The notes below the pieces were generated by a model. The model saw only the letters and a program-made list of their open reading frames with translations. It was not told the DNA's origin and did no database searches. A stretch of DNA of 64,000 nt, taken from NCBI GenBank assembly GCA_038125725.1, contig JAYPEK010000010.1:29676-93675 (forward strand). Reading direction: 5' to 3'. This document shows positions 16,909-24,458 of this stretch, piece by piece (position 1 is the stretch's first letter; every line of letters begins with the position of its first letter). The DNA comes from TMED8 sp038125725 (lineage in GTDB: Bacteria; Pseudomonadota; Alphaproteobacteria; Rhodospirillales; Casp-alpha2). The translations under genes and the position numbers were made by a program.

Positions 16909-18099
16909 TCAGCTCACGCGTTCGATAGCCACCGCGGTCGCCTCGCCGCCGCCGATGCAGAGCGACGCAACGCCCTTCTTCAGGTCGTACTTATCGAGCG
17001 CGTTCATCAGCGTAACGATGATGCGCGCGCCCGACGCGCCGACCGGATGGCCGAGCGCACAGGCACCGCCATGCACGTTGACCTTGTCGTGCGGAATGTC
17101 GAGATCGCGCATCGCCGCCATGGTGACGACTGCGAAGGCCTCGTTCACTTCGAACAGGTCAACGTCATCCTTCTGCCAGCCGGCCTTGGCCAGCACCTTC
17201 TCGATGGAGCCGATGGGCGCCGTGGTGAACCAGTTGGGCTCCTGCGAATGGGTGGCGTGAGCATGGATCACGGCACGCGGCGTCAGGCCCCGCTTCTCCG
17301 CTTCCGAACGGCGCATCAACACCAGCGCCGCCGCCCCGTCGGAGATCGACGACGAGTTCGCCGGCGTCACCGTACCGTCCTTGCGGAAGGCGGGCTTCAA
17401 TTGCGGGATTTTATCGATGTTCGCGTTGAACGGCTGTTCGTCGTGTTCGACAACCGTCTCGCCCTTGCGGGTCTTGACCGTCACCGGCTCCACTTCCGGC
17501 GCGAAGGTGCCATCCTCGACCGCCTTCTTGGCGCGGGTGAGCGACTCGATGGCATAGGCGTCCTGGGCTTCGCGGGTGAACTGGTACTTCTCGGCCGTGT
17601 CTTCGGCGTAGGTACCCATCAAGCGGCCCTGGTCGTAGGCGTCTTCCAGGCCGTCCATGAACATGTGGTCCTGGGCGACGTCGCCGGCACCCAGCCGATA
17701 GCCCGAGCGTGCGGAAGGCAGGATATAGGGCGCGTTGGTCATGCTTTCCATGCCGCCGGCGACCATGATGTCGTGCGAACCGGCGAGGATGTTGTCGTGC
17801 GCCAGCATCGTCGCTTTCATGGCGGAGCCGCACATCTTGGAAATGGTGGTCGCACCCGCGTCCCACGGGATGCCTGCGTTGTGGGCGGCCTGACGGGCCG
17901 GTGCCTGGCGCACGCCGGCAAACAGGCAGAGCCCCATGATCACGTCCTGCACGTCCTCGGCCGGGACACCGGCGCGCTCCAGCGCGGCCTTGATGGCGAC
18001 ACCGCCCAGTTCCGGCGCGCTGGCACTCGACAGCACGCCTTGAAAACCGCCCATGGGGGTGCGGGCGGCGCCGACAATGACAATGGGATCGTCTTGCAT
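16909..18099 (-). CDS. Acetyl-CoA acetyltransferase (thiolase)
   Basis: 396 residues. The nucleophilic Cys is in KMCGSAMKA, and the two other catalytic elements are NVHGGACALGHPVGASGAR (His) and SLCIGGGEATA (Cys). It cleaves acetoacetyl-CoA or a related 3-ketoacyl-CoA, the natural sequel to HMG-CoA lyase once acetoacetate is activated. The ATG at 18099 with GAGGAGG is chosen; a frame reaching 18285 would lie antiparallel to nothing useful and overlap the cupin gene. Confidence 0.93.
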   Translation of the reverse strand: MQDDPIVIVGAARTPMGGFQGVLSSASAPELGGVAIKAALERAGVPAEDVQDVIMGLCLFAGVRQAPARQAAHNAGIPWDAGATTISKMCGSAMKATMLAHDNILAGSHDIMVAGGMESMTNAPYILPSARSGYRLGAGDVAQDHMFMDGLEDAYDQGRLMGTYAEDTAEKYQFTREAQDAYAIESLTRAKKAVEDGTFAPEVEPVTVKTRKGETVVEHDEQPFNANIDKIPQLKPAFRKDGTVTPANSSSISDGAAALVLMRRSEAEKRGLTPRAVIHAHATHSQEPNWFTTAPIGSIEKVLAKAGWQKDDVDLFEVNEAFAVVTMAAMRDLDIPHDKVNVHGGACALGHPVGASGARIIVTLMNALDKYDLKKGVASLCIGGGEATAVAIERVS

Positions 18100-18112
18100 G
18101 ATGGGGTCCTCC

Positions 18113-18586
18113 TCAGGATTTCTGGTCATAAGGACGTCCGTCCTTATGGGTGAAGATGAAACGGCCGTCTTTGACTTCGCCGTGCAGATCGATGTCGGGG
18201 TAGTGCGCCACTTCGCCCGGCGTGCGGTCGCCGACTTCCAGCAGCACAACGGTGGCGTCGGAGTTGTTGACGATATGGTGGCCATCGGCCTCGCCGGCGG
18301 GAAAACCGCAGATCATGCCCGCCGTCAGCACCTGCTCGCCGGCATCGGTGATCAGCGTCGCCTCGCCTTCCAGCACGTAAACCAACTCATCTTGTTTTTC
18401 ATGCCAGTGGCGTTGCGCCGTCGCGCCGCCGGGCGCCAGGTGCACCATGTTGACCCCGAAGTTGTTCAAGCCCAGCGCATTGCCGAGCGCGCGCTTGAAG
18501 CGCCCCTTGACGACATCGCCGAAGGGTTCGGGATAGATCGAGCTCTCGCGGCCCTGAACCTCGAGCGGGTCTTTCAAAACACCCAT
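18113..18586 (-). CDS. Cupin-domain protein
   Basis: 157 residues, a single cupin barrel. The first motif is AQRHWHEKQDELVYVLEGEA with two His and a Glu as metal ligands; the second, GFPAGEADGHHIVNNS, supplies the last His. A metal-binding small-molecule enzyme or sensor is likely. It is placed between the membrane gene (1 base gap) and the thiolase in the liu operon. The substrate is unknown. Confidence 0.82.
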   Translation of the reverse strand: MGVLKDPLEVQGRESSIYPEPFGDVVKGRFKRALGNALGLNNFGVNMVHLAPGGATAQRHWHEKQDELVYVLEGEATLITDAGEQVLTAGMICGFPAGEADGHHIVNNSDATVVLLEVGDRTPGEVAHYPDIDLHGEVKDGRFIFTHKDGRPYDQKS

Positions 18587-18587
18587 G

Positions 18588-19040
18588 TCAATTCCTCCCT
18601 CCGATCAACAGCGGCGCAAACGGCGCCATCAACAGCCCGCCATAGACCACCATCGCCGCGCGGGCGGCGATGCCCCAGCGCTTGTCGACGCAATTGTCGG
18701 CGGAGCGCCACACGGTGACGACGACCCAGACGGCAAACACCGTATAGGCCGAGATCAGGATCGTGCCGCCGGTTGCAAGGCCCGCGAACCCGGCACGAAG
18801 CGAACCCGGATCGAAGGCGAAACCAAAAATCATGGCGACGATCATCAGCCCGAAGCCGACCCCGCCAACGATACCGTGCCCGGCCACGAAACACACCCAA
18901 AAGGCCCGCCAAAGCTCCATCCGCCCGCTCCAGCCCGCCTTCCACCAAGGCTCCTCCGGACCCTCGGGCCCAAGCGGTCCGCCGGGCCGGGTTGGGCCGG
19001 AGCCGAACTGGTCGATAAAGATGGGCTGCTGGTCGGCCAT
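18588..19040 (-). CDS. Small membrane protein of unknown function
   Basis: 150 residues. A Pro/Gly-rich cytoplasmic N-terminus with PEEPWWKAGWSGRMELWRAFWVCF precedes about three hydrophobic segments (about 46-72, 81-105, 122-142). No family is recognised with certainty. The start codon is 3 bases from the isovaleryl-CoA dehydrogenase stop, and the stop is 1 base from the cupin start, so it is firmly inside the operon. An uptake or anchoring role would be a guess. Confidence 0.75.
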   Translation of the reverse strand: MADQQPIFIDQFGSGPTRPGGPLGPEGPEEPWWKAGWSGRMELWRAFWVCFVAGHGIVGGVGFGLMIVAMIFGFAFDPGSLRAGFAGLATGGTILISAYTVFAVWVVVTVWRSADNCVDKRWGIAARAAMVVYGGLLMAPFAPLLIGGRN

Positions 19041-19043
19041 GCG

Positions 19044-20216
19044 TCAGTTGGTCTCCTCGAACAACTCGCGGCCGATCAGCCAGCGGCGGATTTCCGACGT
19101 GCCGGCGCCGATCTCGTAGAGCTTGGCGTCGCGCAGCAAGCGGCCCGTCGGGTATTCGTTGATGTAGCCGTTGCCGCCCAGGCACTGAATCGCCTCCAGC
19201 GCCATCCAGGTCGCCTTCTCGGCGGCGTAGAGGATGGCGCCGGCAGCGTCCTTGCGCGTCGTCTGGCCCCGGTCGCAGGCCTTGGCGACGGCATAGACGT
19301 ATGACCGGGTGGCGTTCATGGTGGTGTACATGTCGGCGATCTTGCCCTGCATCAGTTGGAACTCGCCGATGGATTGGCCGAATTGCTTGCGCTCGTGGAT
19401 GTAGGGCACCACCACGTCCATGCAGGCCTGCATGATGCCGGTCGGGCCGGCAGCCAGGACGGCACGTTCATAATCGAGGCCGCTCATCAACACGTTGACG
19501 CCGCGTCCGACCTCGCCCAGCACGTTCTCTTCCGGTACCTCGCAATCCTCGAACACCAGCTCACAGGTGTTGGAGCCGCGCATGCCGAGCTTGTCGAGCT
19601 TCTGCGCCGTGGAGAACCCCTTGAACCCCTTCTCGACGATGAAGGCGGTGATGCCGCGCGGACCGGCGTCGGGGTCTGTCTTGGCATAGATCACCAGGGT
19701 GTCGGCGTTGGGGCCGTTGGTGATCCACATCTTGTTTCCGTTCAGGATATAGCGGTCACCCTTCTTGTCGGCGCGGAGCCGCATGGAGACGACATCGGAG
19801 CCGGCGCCCGGCTCGCTCATCGCCAAGGCGCCCACGTGCTCGCCGGAGATCAGTTTGGGCAGGTACTTGGAGCGCTGGGTCTCGTTGCCGTTGCGGCGGA
19901 TCTGGTTGACGCAGAGGTTGGAGTGCGCGCCGTAAGAAAGTCCGACGGATGCCGACGCACGGCTGATTTCCTCGACCGCCACGCAATGCTCCAGATAGCC
20001 CATGCCGGCGCCGCCGTATTCCTCCTCGACGGTGACGCCGAGGACGCCCAGATCTCCCATCTTGCGCCACAGATCGGCGGGGAAATCGTTGTCGGCGTCG
20101 ATTTGGGCGGCGCGCGGCGCAATCTCGTCGGCGGCGAAGCTGGCGACGGCGTCGCGCAGCATGTCGGCGGTCTCGCCGAGATCGAAATCCAGCGTCGGGT
20201 ATGCGTTGGGGATCAT
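19044..20216 (-). CDS. liuA: Isovaleryl-CoA dehydrogenase
   Basis: 390 residues, first committed step of leucine degradation: isovaleryl-CoA to 3-methylcrotonyl-CoA, electrons to ETF. The start MIPNAYPTLDFDLGETADMLR is characteristic of bacterial isovaleryl-CoA dehydrogenase and has AGAGG before its ATG; a longer frame to 20273 has no support. The catalytic Glu is in SGLDYERAVLAAGP, the position used in isovaleryl-CoA dehydrogenases, while the usual site near the C-terminus reads IGAGTSEIRRW and lacks Glu. This separates it from the dehydrogenase at 14646-15782. Confidence 0.96.
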   Translation of the reverse strand: MIPNAYPTLDFDLGETADMLRDAVASFAADEIAPRAAQIDADNDFPADLWRKMGDLGVLGVTVEEEYGGAGMGYLEHCVAVEEISRASASVGLSYGAHSNLCVNQIRRNGNETQRSKYLPKLISGEHVGALAMSEPGAGSDVVSMRLRADKKGDRYILNGNKMWITNGPNADTLVIYAKTDPDAGPRGITAFIVEKGFKGFSTAQKLDKLGMRGSNTCELVFEDCEVPEENVLGEVGRGVNVLMSGLDYERAVLAAGPTGIMQACMDVVVPYIHERKQFGQSIGEFQLMQGKIADMYTTMNATRSYVYAVAKACDRGQTTRKDAAGAILYAAEKATWMALEAIQCLGGNGYINEYPTGRLLRDAKLYEIGAGTSEIRRWLIGRELFEETN

Positions 20217-20274
20217 GCGTTTCCTCTCTGCGATCCGGGGTATCGTTTTAGCGGACCTGAGGCCCGAGGCCAAA

Positions 20275-20352
20275 TCAACCTTTTACGTCGTCGCGCCCGA
20301 TCAACCTTTTACGTCGTCGCGCCCGATTAACCTTTTACGTCGTCGCGCCCGA
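20275..20352. repeat. Three tandem 26-bp repeats at the end of the thioesterase gene
   Basis: The unit starts ATCAACCTTTTACGTCGT and ends CGCGCCCG. Copies at 20275-20300 and 20301-20326 are identical, and copy 3 (20327-20352) differs by one base (ATTAAC). That change creates the TAA stop of the thioesterase gene read on the minus strand. Copy 3 codes for the last residues (GRDDVKG); the other two lie after the stop in the gap before liuA. Confidence 0.92.
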
Positions 20353-20788
20353 CGATGCGCATCAAGGTTTGCTGCATCAGGGCGCAGACGGTCTCGCGGC
20401 CATCCGCGACGGCGATCACCTCGCCGCGCGTAACGGTGAGCGTGCGTCCCGCCTTCACCACCTCGCCACGCGCAATCAGCTTCTCGCCCTTTGCCGGCGC
20501 CACGCAGTTGACCTTGAATTCCACCGTCAGGATGCTGTCGTCGGGCTCGAACAGCGAAAATGCCGCATAGCCGCCCGCCGTATCGGCAATGGCGCCAACG
20601 GCGCCGCCATGGAAGAACCCGTGCTGCTGCAGCACGTCGGGACCGTGCGGCAGGGTGATCTCGCAAAACCCAGGGCCGATGCCCGTGACCTCGGCACCCA
20701 TGGACGCCATCATGCCCTGCTTGCCGAAGCTGGCGCGGACGCGCTCCTTATAGGCGTCGTCCGCCTGTTGAAACCGGGTGCTTTCCAC
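20327..20788 (-). CDS. PaaI-family hotdog thioesterase
   Basis: 153 residues of hotdog fold that hydrolyse acyl-CoA. The signature HGFFHGGAVGAIADTAGGYAA holds the GG-x6-D/E active-site helix, followed by LTVEFKVNCVAPAKGE. It is the first gene of the liu operon, with the start GTG 29 bases downstream of the promoter's -10 element. It may release stalled CoA esters during leucine catabolism (inference). The stop lies in a 26-bp repeat array. Confidence 0.88.
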   Translation of the reverse strand: MESTRFQQADDAYKERVRASFGKQGMMASMGAEVTGIGPGFCEITLPHGPDVLQQHGFFHGGAVGAIADTAGGYAAFSLFEPDDSILTVEFKVNCVAPAKGEKLIARGEVVKAGRTLTVTRGEVIAVADGRETVCALMQQTLMRIVGRDDVKG

Positions 20789-20802
20789 TTGATCTTCACT
20801 CC

Positions 20803-20816
20803 CTAACGCTCGTTAG
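20803..20816 (-). promoter_or_regulatory. CTAACG-N2-CGTTAG palindrome at the expected transcript start
   Basis: The minus strand reads CTAACGAGCGTTAG, starting directly after the -10 TATAAA and so covering the expected first transcribed bases. The shape (6-bp arms, 2-base centre) resembles operators of TetR-type acyl-CoA regulators. A repressor bound here would block initiation. No TetR-type gene lies in the window. Confidence 0.55.
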
Positions 20817-20845
20817 TTTATATTTTACGTTTACGTAAACGTCAA
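20817..20845 (-). promoter_or_regulatory. liu operon promoter with LiuR-like palindrome in the spacer
   Basis: On the minus strand the -35 is TTGACG (20845-20840), the spacer is 17 bases, and the -10 is TATAAA (20822-20817). The perfect 16-bp palindrome ACGTTTACGTAAACGT (20842-20827) overlaps the end of the -35 and most of the spacer, the placement used by MerR-family regulators. A MerR-type LiuR is encoded 1.5 kb away. Site assignment is inferred from architecture. Confidence 0.75.
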
Positions 20846-20909
20846 TTACAGTCCGGTTTGCGCTCCTCCCTTCCCGACCGTAAAGTCCGGCTACCGAAGG
20901 AGGCCTCAA

Positions 20910-21500
20910 ATGCATCGAATTCCCCGCGTTCCCGTCACTGATCTCACCCCCGAACAAGACGTCCTGGTGAAGTCCATCACCGGCGGCAAACGCGGCACCG
21001 GCCGTCCCATGAGCGAGTTTACCTATGCCGACGGCAGCCTGCGGGGCCCCTTCAATCCGTGGCTGCAATCCCCTGACATCGGCGAGCGCGCGCAGCGACT
21101 GGGCGAAAGCCTGCGCTTCGACAACGCCATGCCGCCGACGCTTCGGGAACTGGCGATCATTACGGTCGCCAAGCATTGGCGCGCCCAGTACGAATGGTTC
21201 GCGCATGCCAAGATCGCGCTCAAAGAGGGTTTGGCGCCTGATGTTGTCGGTGCGGTCATGGCCGGTACCGAGCCACCCGAGACAGAGGATGGCGTCCAGG
21301 CGGTCGTGGCTTTCGTCAAGGAAACGCTGGAAACCGGCCGGGTCTCTGACGCCACCTATGCCGCCGCGCACGCGCGCCTGGGTAATCAAGGCACCGTCGA
21401 TCTGGTGACGCTGATCGGCTACTACTGCATGGTGTCAGCGACGCTCAACGTATTCCAGGTGCCGCTGCCGGAAGGCGAAACACCGCCCTTCCAGAACTAG
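20910..21500 (+). CDS. Carboxymuconolactone decarboxylase (AhpD-like) family protein
   Basis: 196 residues, all-helical CMD fold. LRELAIITVAKHWRAQYEWFAHAKIALKEGL is the core helix pair with Glu, His and Trp typical of the family. The Cys-x2-Cys of peroxidase-type AhpD is absent, so thiol peroxidase activity is unlikely and a decarboxylase or lactonase-like role is possible. GGAGG lies ahead of the ATG. It is divergent from the liu operon and shares its 121-base regulatory region, so it may be controlled together with it. Confidence 0.82.
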   Translation: MHRIPRVPVTDLTPEQDVLVKSITGGKRGTGRPMSEFTYADGSLRGPFNPWLQSPDIGERAQRLGESLRFDNAMPPTLRELAIITVAKHWRAQYEWFAHAKIALKEGLAPDVVGAVMAGTEPPETEDGVQAVVAFVKETLETGRVSDATYAAAHARLGNQGTVDLVTLIGYYCMVSATLNVFQVPLPEGETPPFQN

Positions 21501-21509
21501 CGCCCCGGT

Positions 21510-22334
21510 TCAGGTGCCGACCGTGAACGGCGACACCAGTCGTTCCAGGGTCGCCATGGCGGAAAGCGCGGTGAGCTTGCCGGTGGCCGGGTTCTCCTCA
21601 GTCGGCACGTTGGCGATGGACATCTCGAAGTGCACCGAATCTCCATCCAGCACGATGGAATGCAGGTTGCGGTCCACCGCCGGATCGGCCCAGATTTCGT
21701 ATTCCGTGCGGTCCGGCCCGACGCCGGCCAGCGCCAGCGCCACCGAAACGTTGACGTTGGCCGGAAATTTCGCCGCCGCATCGCGCACGGTTCCCTTGTA
21801 AAGGCATAGGGGCTCCGTCAGCGCGTCCATGTCGATCCCCTGCTCCACCACGAAGGGCGCCTTCTTCAGGCCGGCAGGCGGTTTGCGGGTCTTCATCACC
21901 ACCGAATAGACCTCGCCCTTGGCCGCCGCGCGCACCGCATCCAGGCCCAACAGCGCGCCGGTGGCGCAGATGATGGTGGCGCCGGTCTCGGCGGCGCGGT
22001 CGGTGATCTCGATGTTTTCCAGAAGCTGCGTCAGGCTGAGCACGATCAGGGCCTTGCCGGCCTCGACGGTGGGCAGCGCCAGGTCCATGAAACGCGCCGG
22101 CGGCAGCCCCTCGACCAGCACGTCCGACGCCGCGACCAGCTCCGGAATGTCGAGCACCGGCGGCGGCGCCTTAAAGTCCGCGACCCGTTCCGCGGCGCGT
22201 TCCTTGTTACCCGCCGAAACGCCGCTCAGCACCAGCCCATCGACACCGTCGTCGAGCCAGCGTGCTACCGGCATGCCGACAGCACCGAGCCCGGCAATGC
22301 CGACCTTCAAGGAAACAGCGGGACGAATGGACAT
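21510..22334 (-). CDS. nadX: L-aspartate dehydrogenase (NadX type)
   Basis: 274 residues. The Rossmann loop is VGIAGLGAVGMPVARWL, the catalytic domain has FPANVNVSVALALAG, and the active-site His is in DRNLHSI. NadX oxidises aspartate to iminoaspartate with NAD(P), either for NAD synthesis or aspartate use. No nadA or nadC is nearby. It follows the MerR gene by 3 bases, so they form one unit; that link to leucine control is unexpected. It is convergent with the CMD-family gene. Confidence 0.85.
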   Translation of the reverse strand: MSIRPAVSLKVGIAGLGAVGMPVARWLDDGVDGLVLSGVSAGNKERAAERVADFKAPPPVLDIPELVAASDVLVEGLPPARFMDLALPTVEAGKALIVLSLTQLLENIEITDRAAETGATIICATGALLGLDAVRAAAKGEVYSVVMKTRKPPAGLKKAPFVVEQGIDMDALTEPLCLYKGTVRDAAAKFPANVNVSVALALAGVGPDRTEYEIWADPAVDRNLHSIVLDGDSVHFEMSIANVPTEENPATGKLTALSAMATLERLVSPFTVGT

Positions 22335-22337
22335 GAA

Positions 22338-22718
22338 TCAACCTTTCTTCTGGCGCAGCAGTTTCTCGCACTGCTGCTCGCGTTCGCGGATTTCGGATAT
22401 GACGGTATCGATGTCGATGCGCTGCAGTTCCAAGAGTTCCCGGCGCTCTCGCAGCTTCGAGAGGAACAGGTTCAACTGCGCCGTCTCGGTCGGATCGGCG
22501 TCATAGAGATCGATCATCTCCTGGATGTCGTCGAGGGAGAAGCCGAGCCGCTTGCCGCGCATCACTAATTGCAGCCGCACCCGGTCGCGGGCGTGATAGA
22601 TGCGCCGCTGGCCCTGGCGTTCCGGCGATATCAGGCCCTTGTCCTCATAGAACCGGATCGTCCGCGTGGTGACGTCGAACTCCTTGGCCAGTTCGGCAAT
22701 GGAATAGGTCTCGCTCAT
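22338..22718 (-). CDS. liuR: MerR-family regulator of leucine/isovalerate catabolism (LiuR type)
   Basis: 126 residues. The N-terminal winged helix reads YSIAELAKEFDVTTRTIRFYEDKGLISPERQGQRRIY, followed by the LGFSLDDIQEMIDLYDAD block and a long dimerisation coiled coil (FLSKLRERRELLELQ). There is no metal-binding Cys, as in LiuR regulators that respond to acyl-CoA intermediates. Its natural target is the palindrome inside the 17-bp spacer of the liu promoter at 20817-20845. It is cotranscribed with nadX. Confidence 0.87.
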   Translation of the reverse strand: MSETYSIAELAKEFDVTTRTIRFYEDKGLISPERQGQRRIYHARDRVRLQLVMRGKRLGFSLDDIQEMIDLYDADPTETAQLNLFLSKLRERRELLELQRIDIDTVISEIREREQQCEKLLRQKKG

Positions 22719-22772
22719 GCGCGTAACCTACGGGGCCGGGCGTCAAAGGTAAACAGGCGAGCGCGCCGGGTC

Positions 22773-24197
22773 CTACATCAGGATCATCGCCGCCAGGCCG
22801 AGGAACACGAAGAACCCGACCACGTCGGTGATGGTGGTCAGGAAGACGCTGGATGCGATCGCCGGGTCGATATTGTTGCGGTCCAGGACGATCGGAATCA
22901 GCGTTCCCGCCAGCCCCGCCACCAGCATGTTGACGACCATGGCGACGGCGATGACGACGCCCAGCATCGGGCTGTCGAACCAGCCCCAGGCGACGCCACC
23001 GGCCAGGAGCGCGAACATGATGCCGTTGGCGACGCCCACCAATAACTCCTTGCCGACTAGGCGTGACGCGTTGGTGGCGGTCAGCTCCTTCATCGCCAGC
23101 GCCCGCACGGCGACGGTGAGGGTCTGGGTACCGGCGTTGCCGCCCATGGAAGCGACGATCGGCATCAGGATGGCAAGCGCCACGATCTGGTCCAGGGTGG
23201 CGTCGAAGAAACCGATGACGATGGAGGCGACGATGGCCGTCAACAGGTTGACGAACAGCCACGAGAAGCGGGCTCGCGTGGTGTCGAGAACGGCGCTGTA
23301 GAGATCGTCCTCGCGCACGCCGCCCATGCGCATGATGTCTTCCTCGTGTTCCTCGTCGATGACGTCGACGATGTCGTCAATGGTGACGGCGCCGATCAGC
23401 CGCCCGCCGTCGTCCACCACCGGCGCCGACACCAGGTCGCGCTGGCGGAACAGGAAGGCCACGTCTTCCTGGTCGGTATTGACCGGAATCACCTTCATGT
23501 CCGGCTCCATCACGTCGGACATCGGCACCGGACGACGGGTGCGCAGCACCTTGTCGAGCCAGACCATGCCGACCGGGCGATGCGCCGGATCGACCACGTA
23601 GATGACGTAGAACTGGTCCGGCAGCGGATTGTCGTCGCTGTCGGCGTTCTGGCGCATGTAGTCGATGGTGTCGCCGACGGTCCAGAAGGTCGGCACCGTC
23701 ACCAACTCGCGCTGCATCAGGCGGCCGGCGCTGTCTTCCGGGTAACTGAGGCTTTCCTCGATCAGCGCCCGGTCCTCGTCGGGCATGGCGTCGAGGACCT
23801 GCTGCTGTTCGTGCTCTTCCAGTTCCTCGATGATCAGCAGCGCGTCATCGGACTCGAGTTCGGCCAGCACCGGTGCCAGTTGCTCGATGCCAAGGCCGTC
23901 AATCACCTGGTCGCGGATGGTCTCGTCGAGCTCGGACAGAATCTCGGCTTGCGATTCCGGCCCCAGGATCTCCATCAGCCGCGCGCGGGCATCGTCGCCC
24001 AGGCGCTCCAGCAGATCGGCCAGATCGGCGTAGTGGACGTCGGAAACCAGCGCCCAGACGGCGGTTTCATCGTTGGATTCGAGTGCCGAGACGATTTGTT
24101 CTTCGGTTTCCGGCGGGATGCCGTGAACAGGCTCGTCGCGCGCCTCGGGGAGCGTCTCGACGGGGAGTTCCGCGTTGTCGTGCTGCAAATCGGTCAC
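22773..24197 (-). CDS. mgtE: Magnesium transporter MgtE
   Basis: 474 residues. The order is a cytoplasmic MgtE_N superhelix (about 30-150) rich in acidic residues, a CBS pair (about 155-285, ending FRQRDLVSAPVVDD and GAVTIDDIVDVIDEEHEED), a plug helix, and five membrane helices (about 300-474). The pore signature is PIVASMGGNAGTQTLTVAVRAL. The cytoplasmic part senses Mg2+ and closes the channel. No M-box or other riboswitch fits in the 63 bases between it and the tRNA. Confidence 0.95.
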   Translation of the reverse strand: MTDLQHDNAELPVETLPEARDEPVHGIPPETEEQIVSALESNDETAVWALVSDVHYADLADLLERLGDDARARLMEILGPESQAEILSELDETIRDQVIDGLGIEQLAPVLAELESDDALLIIEELEEHEQQQVLDAMPDEDRALIEESLSYPEDSAGRLMQRELVTVPTFWTVGDTIDYMRQNADSDDNPLPDQFYVIYVVDPAHRPVGMVWLDKVLRTRRPVPMSDVMEPDMKVIPVNTDQEDVAFLFRQRDLVSAPVVDDGGRLIGAVTIDDIVDVIDEEHEEDIMRMGGVREDDLYSAVLDTTRARFSWLFVNLLTAIVASIVIGFFDATLDQIVALAILMPIVASMGGNAGTQTLTVAVRALAMKELTATNASRLVGKELLVGVANGIMFALLAGGVAWGWFDSPMLGVVIAVAMVVNMLVAGLAGTLIPIVLDRNNIDPAIASSVFLTTITDVVGFFVFLGLAAMILM

Positions 24198-24260
24198 GCG
24201 ACGCCCTCCTGCTCAGAAAAACCGAGGCCCGGCGCTGAAGCGGCGGGCCTCGGGAGAAAA

Positions 24261-24348
24261 TGGTGCGGTCGAGAAGACTCGAACTTCCACGGGCGCAATG
24301 CCCACAGCGACCTCAACGCTGCGCGTCTACCAGTTCCGCCACGACCGC
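24261..24348 (-). tRNA. tRNA-Leu (anticodon GAG)
   Basis: 88 bases with encoded CCA. The acceptor stem GCGGTCG pairs with CGACCGC, the anticodon stem CAGCG/CGCTG holds loop TTGAGGT (anticodon GAG, reading CUC and CUU), a long variable arm as in class II tRNAs follows, and the T-loop is TTCGAGT. The discriminator base is A, as in leucine tRNAs. It lies between mgtE and lipB; no integrated element is seen at its 3' end. Confidence 0.96.
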
Positions 24349-24458
24349 AAATCCCTTGCGGCAACCCAGCCGGTTGCCTTAGTACTCAATCAACTCTGCG
24401 CCGGAGATAGCAAATGCCGGCTGAATGAGCAAGCCAAAGGTTCGAAGCAGTAACGATC

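Noticed and set aside
20221..20360. The 26-bp array as a CRISPR
   Set aside because: The copies are directly adjacent with no spacers and partly coding, so it is a plain tandem repeat.
24198..24260. Mg2+ riboswitch before mgtE
   Set aside because: Only 63 bases separate mgtE from the tRNA, too few for an M-box, and no matching core was seen.
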